DNA from: Onchocerca lupi
Taxonomy: Eukaryota > Nematoda > Chromadorea > Rhabditida > Onchocercidae
NCBI GenBank assembly: GCA_028564675.1
Contig: JAOVVO010000038.1
Coordinates: 62,001 to 126,000, forward strand
DNA: 64,000 nucleotides
Reading direction: 5' to 3'
This document shows positions 54,932 through 64,000 of the stretch, one piece after another. The position numbers and the translations under genes are program-made. The stretch's first letter is position 1. Every line of letters begins with the position of its first letter. A model generated the notes under the pieces. The model ran no database searches. It was not told the DNA's origin and worked only from the letters and a program-made list of their open reading frames with translations.

Positions 54932-55792
54932 ATATTCAACAATTTTATTTCCCATTCTACTAGTATAAATCAAACAAATGTATTCGAAACGTTGACTTAA
55001 TCATCAGCAGTGTCGACTATGCTGAGGGAAAAATGGTAGACGTTTCTAGTCGTTTTTCATGTTTTAAATAGGCATTTTTGAACATCTATTCTTTTAGAGC
55101 AATAATCGTAGCAAAATTTGCGACGATCAAAGTAATTGTACGGATGAAGGAAATATTTAAGTGAATACAATAACCATAATTTTACCCGAGTATTCCCGAC
55201 AAAAATCATTGAATGTATAAAGATGATATCGACCAGCATCTCTCCAATATTTCCAGATCACATGCTACCGATCTCCAGAAGCTTTATTTTACACACTGAG
55301 GTCCGTTAAATATTGACATGCTATGGAGAGATTTTGCGAGGTGGTATTGATTTAGTTTTATTTTGGTCGTTTCGTATGGCGAGTGTTTATATAAATTTTT
55401 TTTTAGAACAGATGTCCGGGATTCCGACGTTCTTGTTTTACTCTTAATCAATGGACAGAAATCCGAAAATTATGCTTGCTGTGTAATATCACCCTATAGC
55501 GAAACCAATTCCTATGTTTAAAATGTGTTGACAGAATGCATAAGAATTACTTCGTGCTATGTCACTGAAATAACTAAGACTGCGTAAATTGATACCTATG
55601 TAAACAGCTAGTGACTGTACATGATTTAGACGAAAATGTTAAGTAGGAATGAATAGACAGTCACTATCATTTTTGATAAGGATCTGATTGATTTGATCTC
55701 ATTTCAGAAACGTTCAAATTTTTGTGTGGCTAATTCCGCTCTCTCTTCTGAAGATTTGTTTTATTGAAGGTGAAGACCATAACGGAAAGATA

Positions 55793-58700
55793 ATGATCAA
55801 GATTGATGTGAAGCCGTCTGAAAAAGTGCGGAAATGTCGAATTTCACGGAACAAAAAGCGGCACTGGAAAAAGGGTGCGAAAATCCAGGATGCAGAAGAT
55901 TTTCTTTCTAAAGCGAAAGTTGATGCTGTTGAAGGTATGTCGAAAATATTCATTAATTTTGAATAGCGTGCATATTTTGGAAAAAATCCAAAAGAAGACG
56001 TTTCTGTGATTAAATTGATCCTGTTTCAGTGATGAGTAGTTCGTAGATTAGCTTTACAACTACTTTTAACTCACTTTTATTACAGTGAATACAACTACTC
56101 TTAACTCACTTTACTACTTCATTTCAGCTGTCCCTTCGTGGAAGCAGTGTAATGATAACCTGTTTACTGTCGATAGGGAACCGGATCACAATAATATTAA
56201 ATTAACAAGACGACAAATGGCAGCTTTGATGAAGAGGTTTAAAAAGACAGAGTTAGTTGATTCTCTTTTGTAATCTTTATGAGTATCTTTATACTGTTCG
56301 ACTTATGGATAGATAAAGTTTGATTCTTGAAAACTTCATTACTTTCAAATGAAACTATAGCAAGTCCATGTCCAAGCAATAGCAGCAAATAACTAGATTT
56401 TTATCTTTACTGTGTTTGCAAAGAAGAATTTTTTTTTCTAATTTTATTTTAGACCTGTGGTCGAAGAAAACAGTGTATCGAAACGACAGCTGAAAAAGAC
56501 GCTTCTGGAAAAATCGAAAAAGCAAGTCACAGTCAAAGCTAATTTTTCGGAAAGTACGGCAGCTCAGACTCGAAAACCTTATAATCTTTGGGGTATGATT
56601 TCTTATGAGCAAAGATTTCAGAAAAATTAACTGCCATTTGTCGTAAATAATGTATTTCGAGGTACTGTTAAGTCTGATTCCATGTTTTGTATTTATAGAG
56701 AATTTTCTTTTCATCTACAACGAATGGTAAACTCCTGGCAGAGAAAGATATCTTTAAGAACATAAATGACATATTGTTATCTTGCAGAAAAAACGATGGT
56801 TGTTGAAATTTATGAAAATTTTAGCAACATATACATTCTAATGAACTTTCCATTCGAGAATGCAGAGAGCTTAGCAAGATTTTAGCAATTCAGATTGTTT
56901 AATTGCTATCTTAAAACAGTAATTAGTTTTAATTAATTTTTTTGATATGACTTAATTTTTATTGTGATTTTTTTTAAGGTATAGAAGACCAGCACTCACA
57001 AAAGGAAGTTTCGGTAGCAGAGAATTACTATCTTTTAGCTACCAAAAAGAAGTTACCACAGGAGCCGAGAACTTTGAAACATATAACTAGTATATTACAA
57101 CATGTAGAAGTTGCTCCAGCTGGTGCCTCATATAATCCGCCAGTGTCCAAATATTTGGTATATAAAATTGAATTTCTACTATTTTTTAAGAATTTGAAGT
57201 AGAGAATATATACATTTCGATGTTTTCTTAAAGAAAGAATAAATGTTTTATTGAAGCTTACTGAATGATCATACAATTTTTCACCATGGCAAATGAATTT
57301 TTCCAAAATTTGGTCGACTGCTGAACTATTGTTTTGCATTTCGATGCTTCATAATGATCCTTGATCAGATTTTGCTTTTTCTTTTAATTTTTCCTTCCAT
57401 TTTTCTCTTCATACTGCATCATACTTTAATAATAATGATTCTCAAATGTCGGTCCATGATAGTATGTATGGGACGACTCTAACTTTTTGATTGTTAACGT
57501 CTACAACTTTGTGAGACATGAAGATACCAGACTATATGTCAAGCTGATTAGTGTAAGTTATTGAAATATTGTATCCTAGGATTATATTACTGAAGCAGCC
57601 GAAGAAGAAAATAGAAAAATAAAAGAAAATGAAGAACTGGAGCGTCAGCTCGCACTAATTGAAGAGAAATATGCCACTCGGGTTTGTATTCTTTATTTAT
57701 TGCATTTTCATCTGTGGCGATTGTGATTTTTACTTTCATCATTTATTGAGCAATATTTCAGGAAGAAATGGAATTGGAGTTAAGGGCAGGTCTTGATGAT
57801 AGCGATGATAAAAGTGACGAAGTTCTGGAAGATGAGAGTGAAGTTAAACAGAACGACAGTAGAGGTAGGTGAAGGTTTCCCTTAATTTAAAAATTTTATG
57901 AATTCGCTTTTTTCTTATCACTTTGTTTCTCTTCCTCGTCTAGAATTATTTGAAGATTTTTGAATTCACTTTTTTAAAGAAAAAAAGCCAAGAATTAAGC
58001 AGAAAACAAGGAAAACTCGCTATTTGGAATATATGGGACGAAAACGAAAAGAAATTGAAAATAAATCTACATTTCAGAAAAAACAGATGCATCTTATTTA
58101 CTCGTGAGTATTTCAGAAATCTATTGATAAAAATTATGTTAATCAAAATTAAATCGTTGCTTTGAAAACATATTTTTATCTTTCTGAGACCGAGTTTTTA
58201 TATCCAATTTTTTATTCATAAATTGTTTTAGAACTCGAAAATTGAATAAAGAAATCAGTAATGAAATACAAAAACGGGAGGAATTTGCTGAAAAACGAAA
58301 GGAACACAAAGTTAGTTCTTAGTTCCAGTCGTTTAACGACTTTTTCTTTTACCTAACATCGAAATCATCTTGATGAAGCGAGAAAAATTCCGGATCATTT
58401 GCGAGTTTGAGATCAGCTGATAGGATGGTATATCGACTGGTATTAGTGATCATATTAGTTTTTCTTGACGTGTTTTTCAGATGATCAGAAAATTTGCTGG
58501 TACACAACGTTTGGGTCGTGGGAAGTTTGAATCATGCGAAAAATCTGTTTTACTAACTGAGGAATTGCCAGGCTCTTTGCGAGAACTAAAACCGCAGGTT
58601 CATCCAATTATAACGGAAATACCATTTTTAGTCTTTTCAGTGCCTGTTTTAGTTTTGTGTACATTAAAGTTGTTTTCTTTAATTCTCCTTGATGAACATC

Positions 58701-59114
58701 AATGATTGCATCCGCTGTATTAAAATTTATCTTTCTATCATTTGCTAAATTCTATTCAAGTTCGAAATGAATTTTTGATTTTGAATATTCTCGTTGAATA
58801 AACTTTTAGCAGTCTTCATAAATACAATTAGCTTTGTAGTGAATCTGAAATACAAGACTTCATGTTTGACTGATGTATGCATATAATTTTTTACAGGAAC
58901 ATTTTTCTCGGTTATCCCTTTCTTCAACTAATGACAGAGTCAACTGTTACAGGATAATATTTTGACGGAACGTCTGAAGAGTTTGCAGAAAAGGAATATG
59001 CTGTCGATACCAGGAGAAAAGCGACAAAGAAGTAAATTGAAAAACAAGTTACGAATTAAGGAAAGAGAAGATAGGAAACATCAAGAAGTGAAATTTGGTA
59101 CACATTTAATATGA
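55793..59114 (+). CDS. nop53: NOP53 (GLTSCR2/PICT1), 60S ribosome biogenesis factor
   Basis: Nucleolar protein of late pre-60S particles that recruits the MTR4 helicase and exosome for pre-rRNA trimming. Exons: 55793-55934, 56128-56251, 56453-56592, 56979-57157, 57580-57681, 57762-57864, 57980-58103, 58232-58310, 58481-58597, 58953-59114. They join in frame into 423 residues; human NOP53 has 478. Landmarks are RISRNKKRHWKK with KIQDAEDFL (N-terminus), VEVAPAGASYNPP (a family hallmark), ELERQLALIEEKYATREE, and the basic C-terminal block ending in SLRELKPQDNILTERLKSLQ and KRNMLSIPGEKR. LFTVD at residues 59-63 fits the arch-interacting motif that binds MTR4. The acidic stretch DDSDDKSDEVLEDESE follows residue 245. 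The start ATG is the first in the exon after an ATTTCAG acceptor. AATAAA lies at 59205-59210. Confidence 0.93.
56056..56127 (+). repeat. Duplicated acceptor region in NOP53 intron 1
   Basis: ACAACTACTTTTAACTCACT (56056 on) and ACAACTACTCTTAACTCACT (56091 on) are tandem near-copies, each followed by a pyrimidine-rich AG: TATTACAG ending 56085 and ATTTCAG ending 56127. The two acceptors are 42 bases apart, a multiple of three. The extra 14 codons are open and in frame. Confidence 0.7.
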
Positions 59115-59146
59115 TACCAGTATCGGTATCATTTTTCGTTTGGTCA

Positions 59147-59166
59147 TTTTTTTTTTTTTTTTTTTT
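59147..59166. repeat. T20 homopolymer
   Basis: 20 consecutive T just upstream of the presumed NOP53 polyadenylation signal, within the 3' UTR. Confidence 0.75.
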
Positions 59167-59210
59167 GTTTTAATTTGTTCATGTATTGTTAGTTCAAAAA
59201 ACTGAATAAA

Positions 59211-62200
59211 GAAATCGCATAAATTGGTAGCAACATCCTACAAAGAACATCATTAAGGGATACCCTTATTGTTGATAAATTTAGTTTCAAAATTAGTCGG
59301 GAAGGCTGTGTTTCTAAGCATTCAAGAAAATTCTGCGAAGAAGCGTAGAAAAATTCTTCCTAATAAAGAAAAAAAAAATCGGGCATAGATGTCTGCCAAA
59401 GAGGCGATTAACGCAAGCGAGTTTTTTAATCTAGACTAATGACATTTGTTGTTGGAGTTTAGATTCTGAAATTCAGTTTTAGTCACGGATTCTCACTAGA
59501 TCTGTCAGTGTCAAATATTGAACAGGAAATGACGGTTGTGGAATCGGTGATAGATAACAGGATGGAGGATAGCCAAATTATAAAGTATCATCGGATGTTG
59601 TGAATTTAGATACAACTAATACGTTTGTCATGTAACACTCTCATTTCTGGACTTAAAGATTTTTCCAAAATTTTAGGAAAGTTCTTGCAGCAAAAGGTAG
59701 ATGATGCTGAATATATAACTTTTATCATATTAAGATTTGACTGCTTTGGCATATTGGTCGCATATTTCTGCATTTTAAATGCAAGAATTAGTAATGTTGC
59801 ACCGAATGCCATAATTAGATAAACATACTTAGTTCCAGAGGAAGAAGCAGAATACAGTAGCGATTCATATGGACATGGAAGTCATGGTCATGCTACGTCT
59901 GAAAAATGGTATCTGCTGGATTTCAGGCATGAATAATACGGTGGATGATATGTTATAAACTGCGCACTAGCCGAATACAACAACCAGATATGACGATATA
60001 GTGGTACACGCTTCTCTCTCTCTCCAGACTAATAACTGATTGTGCAAAAATTAGAGAGGTTGTCATGGCATAGTTCCAGTAAATAATGATCTTGATGGTA
60101 TATAAGAAAGCATGGGAACTGGATTATAATGATGGAATATTTAGATAGAAGAGATGAAGGAAGATGAAAGAAATGAGATTTTCAAGTCGAGCGGTAATTT
60201 CCCAATCAAAAATAAATGATATTGTTTGTATGAGAGTGGAAGAGAGAGAAAAGAAGAAATAATGATGACCCAGTGACCTGATTTCCAGAATTAAAATTAC
60301 CAGGTGAGGTGGTAATTTTCTCTAATCATGTATATAGGTATATCTGCCCACATTATACGAAATTGCATTGCCTATTCTCCTTTCTTCATCTCTTAGTGCT
60401 GTTCAATCTTATTGAATGATGACTATCTCAAAGCAGACTTGTGATTTCATTCTAGTTCCCTTGGGATAATGAGCACCTCTAAAACAGAGCATCATTATCC
60501 AAACATCAACAACAGCAATGGTTAGCAGCTTCATAAATCAAACTAGAAATGTTGACTTATTCGGTTTTAAGAAAAATACTGTTGTAAATGACTGGAAATG
60601 ATATATACCTTTTAAATTATAATACAGTGAAATTCATTGTCTGGAATTCTCAATAAATTCAACCGCTGAAATTCAAGTCTCACGTCTCACGTAGCTGTAA
60701 TTTTTGAAGAATTTTGAGCATAAAATGTTCTTTACGGTGTATAAGGATGTAAATTTACTTACCATGGTTCGAGAACGAATGGCTAATACTTTTCTCAATA
60801 GCTGGAACCTTTATCCACGGCACACTCCTTTAAGTTGATAAACTTTTTTGATGATATAATCCAGTCTTTGAATCAAGAAAGAATAGCCTATTGGCCTACT
60901 GATAAAATTCTGAAGATTTTGAGATTAAAACCACTCCAATTTCTCAAGAAAAATGTCACCTGCATTTTTAATATAAAATGCGTAAACATATTTTAAGCTT
61001 TAAAAGACCAACAAATAATATCTAATTCAATATATAACGATATTAATTATCCTAATACTCATGCGTATTTAGCAGATAGCATTTTTGTTAAATAAATTGC
61101 TACAACTTGGATTATTGATAGATGTTTTAATATATGAATTATATGAATGGAGTTTTTAAATTAACAAATCTTAAATGAATAAATGAAATAAAATGAAAAT
61201 TGAAACGAAAACAAGCCAAAGAATGCAAAAGAAGACTTATAAGTCATAAAAAATAAACTGCTAAAAATTTGAAGTAACGAAAGTTGCTTGTAAATTTCAA
61301 TTTCATTAGCAGTGACTTTAATATTATAGTTTTATAATTTTAACTAGACTTGAATTTTTGAATGATTTTCTGACACTAATATTTCGGCAGCTAAGTTTAA
61401 AGTAATATTTAGCACCAAATAAGTTACGTAATTCAAGTGAAAGCAAATAATACTATATGTTGAACTTTTCAGGTCAGAGATATAATAGCTAATTATTTTA
61501 AAATATTTAGGGCAGCAACTAATCGCCGGAATTTTTTTTTTGTTAGTAAAATATCACCTTTTTATAATATTTTCTTTGATTCATATGCTATTCTAAAGAT
61601 AACCTGTGAAATAATCATATCCAATTATTTGAAGCAATGATATTACTACTAACAGTAAATTAATTGTAAATGGTGAGATACAATTATTTCTGAATTTTTT
61701 ACCCGATTGATATAACTTTTATATTTATTTCTGCGACTCTCTTAATCAAAAATTGGTATAATAATTTTTTTCGAGTTTTGTTCTTCCATTTCCAATAATG
61801 GAATTTTATAGTAGTTTTACACTATATTTTTCAAAACTAATTTTGGCATTAAAGATTTTTTTGAAAATGAAAAGATGTAAATAATGGTCCATTTGATGTT
61901 TGCAAAATTTTATAAATTTAAAGTACTATTCGAAAATTTCCTGTTTTAATGGTAACCGTAAATTGAAATTTACTCCTTGTAACTGCTGCACTAGGAATAA
62001 TTAATTGACTGTTAGAAAGAGGCTAAAAATCCTTTTTTTAGCCTTTTTCGAATGGCTAATTAAAAAGTACAGAGATCATCTGTCACTCTAAGTTGTTGCT
62101 ATTCGATGAATTAAATTGAAAGTGAACATTATCAGCAACAACTTAGTGGAGTTTTATTCGTGATCGAAAAAGAACGACAAGTCTGTATCTATCGGTTTCC

Positions 62201-64000
62201 ATGCATATGAATGTGTATGTAAATGTATGTGTACGCATTTGTGGTGTATGGTTGGGAGATAAAAGTGAAAATCTGGGGAAATGGGTGACCGAATTGCGAA
62301 TATTTTCCCTTTCATTTTGCATTTCATTTCGAAGCGTCGAAACGATTCCAGCAATGACGTCCTTATCGCACCCGTTGCCACATTTTCCCATCAAGGTATG
62401 TATCTGTACGTGTTTGTGTATCTATCAGCTACGAATATCACTTTCCGCGTCACGCAATCATAACAAACTTTTTTCACTGAATTTCAAATTGTCAATATTC
62501 TTCATTTGAATCAGACGTTCATAATTCAATTAGCATTTCTTTTTTTCTTAACGACATATATCACGGACAAGATGAAATTATTGTGTTACAGTTATTTAAA
62601 TTACATTGTTTCAACTATAAAGGAGCTAATTATAATTTACCGATTGTACTGCTTTCGTTCAAAATTGATATGAGTATATCAGAGAGATAATGTCTGAAAT
62701 AATTTGAAAAATTAATCTACAAAAATATTTCGTCATCGTTGCAACTATTTTTGACATTCTAAATTAATTTAAAGAACAAGTGACTCATCTTCGATATGAT
62801 TAAAAAAAAAAAATATTGCAAGAAAATGGAAATTTGTATGGGAAATTTGTTAATGACTTACATTAATTGTTCATTAGTGGATTATATTTAATAACTAATC
62901 GCAGTGTCTAGTTTTTATAACACTTCCAGATTTTTTTAAGTTGCACTATTCCACTATTGCAAAAGTTCTTGTCATTTGTTTCGTTAAAAAAAAAGTAATA
63001 CTTCCTTAAATTGTCAAAATTTTAAAAGTTGAAATTTTTACTGAAATTTATTTCAAAATCAAAACAAAATATTGAAGTCTCATGATAAGCACATTGAGAA
63101 TTTACATTGGAATCCACGTTCACTCAGTAAGTACAACCCAGGAATTCTAATTCATTTTTCTCCCTACTTTTTTTAATTACCAGTCTCAGACAATTGTCGG
63201 ATACTTATTTGTGCAAAAATCCTTATGATACTCTTGGCTTTCAGACAGAAGCAAGCACAATAAAATTTTCAAATAGTTCCATGAAATTTCATTATTACGT
63301 ATCGTTTTTGTTTCTATTCAAAATATATCAATGAACAAATGTGAAGGAAGAATGATGGAAGACCAGATCACGTCTGGTAATTACATCGATAGTGAAATTT
63401 GCTTTAGACGCAATATTTCTCGGTGGTTGACGGGATGAAAGTAAGATGAAACGTTAATGAAAAGGAAATTAAAGAAAAGGAGAAACCGATTCATTTTCGT
63501 AATATTTGGTGCCACCTTCCCCATTGGATTAAATCCAATAATGTTCCATTCCCACTGGCTCTAAGAAAATCAAATCTCCGAACATTTCATGAGCAATTGT
63601 TCTGTTTTGCTTCTTTTTATTCTTTTGTTTTCTCAAATTAAAAAAGAAAAAAACCTCACAGTTAATACTTCTGAACAAAAACGCTGATAAAGCATTATGT
63701 TGAGTGTAATCGATTTTGATGTAATCAGTTCATTTAATACTAATAGTTTCATTTTTTTTTTCATTATAGATACTGTTCTTTTATCGTGAATTTATCAAGC
63801 ACCAGTTTTTCTGAATGAGTTTTTGGAATTCTTTCATTTCTTATGTAATTTTGAAAAAGTGACTTTAGCATAATCATTGCCCTAAATTATTTTAAAGCGT
63901 TAGGATTATCATCTTTAGTGATTATAAATTCTTGCATTTAAAAAAGTAATTCAATAAAACGTTTCTTGAAAAACATTCCTAAAAATAAATGTTTTTGCTT
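59211..64000. other. Gene-poor right flank with scattered exon-like fragments
   Basis: No complete gene. Immediately after NOP53 are coding-like pieces at about 59299-59391 (ends AKKRRKILPNKEKKNRA, stop), 59528-59602 (MTVVESVIDNRMED) and 59832-59937 (EEEAEYSSDSYGHGSHGHAT). None was assigned. A possible first exon lies at 62281-62395 with a strong GTATGT donor. A 28-residue frame lies at 63352-63438. Otherwise AT-rich with no recognised element. Confidence 0.5.
62281..62395 (+). other. Possible first coding exon, unassigned
   Basis: An ATG-initiated frame reads MGDRIANIFPFILHFISKRR and ends VLIAPVATFSHQ before the donor AAG/GTATGT at 62396. GC content is higher than in the surroundings. No downstream exon was identified before the window ends. 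The minus strand also has an open frame here (MMGKCGNGCDKDVIAGIVS), so strand is uncertain. Confidence 0.22.

Larger units (their letters stand above)
52329..55792. other. Divergent intergenic region, dre-1 / NOP53
   Basis: 3.5 kb between two oppositely transcribed genes, so it should carry both promoters. It holds an A36 run (52812-52847), a CA-rich microsatellite (about 54240-54396) and a TA microsatellite (about 54912-54931). No coding exon is supported. A likely NOP53 5' UTR acceptor (ATTTCAG) ends at 55707. Confidence 0.55.

Overview
This 64 kb window comes from a nematode nuclear genome, most likely a filarial or other spirurid parasite. The sequence is very AT-rich. Its genes are split into many short exons by GT-AG introns of about 100-900 bases with poor consensus donors and T-rich acceptors. 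The proteins are clear metazoan orthologues with nematode features, such as a DRE-1-type F-box protein and a short LBP-like fatty-acid binding protein. No bacterial, viral or transposon coding sequence was recognised. The organism call is inference from composition and gene structure, because no ribosomal or mitochondrial marker is present.

Five protein genes and one tRNA can be supported, and all intron phases join without frameshift. (1) cul-5, + strand, 15.5-23.0 kb: 19 exons, 774 residues, the scaffold of elongin BC/SOCS-box ubiquitin ligases. (2) A phospholipase-B1-like SGNH protein, + strand, 29.4-32.4 kb: 7 exons, 431 residues, with a signal peptide and C-terminal membrane anchor but without the catalytic serine. 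(3) tRNA-Cys(GCA), + strand, 33.4 kb. (4) A cytoplasmic fatty-acid binding protein, - strand, 34.7-36.4 kb: 4 exons, 139 residues. (5) dre-1/FBXO11, - strand, 40.0-52.3 kb: 19 exons, 915 residues, an F-box protein with a parallel beta-helix and a UBR zinc finger. (6) NOP53 (GLTSCR2/PICT1), + strand, 55.8-59.1 kb: 10 exons, 423 residues, a 60S ribosome biogenesis factor carrying an MTR4-binding motif. dre-1 and NOP53 are divergently transcribed from a 3.5 kb spacer.

The remainder (1-15.5 kb, 23.0-29.4 kb, 36.4-39.9 kb, 59.1-64 kb) is gene-poor. It holds long A/T homopolymers, CA and TA microsatellites, small tandem duplications, two long near-perfect hairpins that resemble microRNA precursors or fold-back elements, and several coding-like fragments that could not be assigned.

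Two of the genes are ubiquitin-ligase components that use different scaffolds: CUL5 with elongins, and DRE-1 expected in a CUL1 SCF complex. The most unusual gene is the PLB-like protein, whose block I has shrunk from the expected GDSL to GQL and whose block III lacks the Gly-Gly-Asn-Asp signature. It looks like a secreted or membrane-anchored pseudoenzyme.
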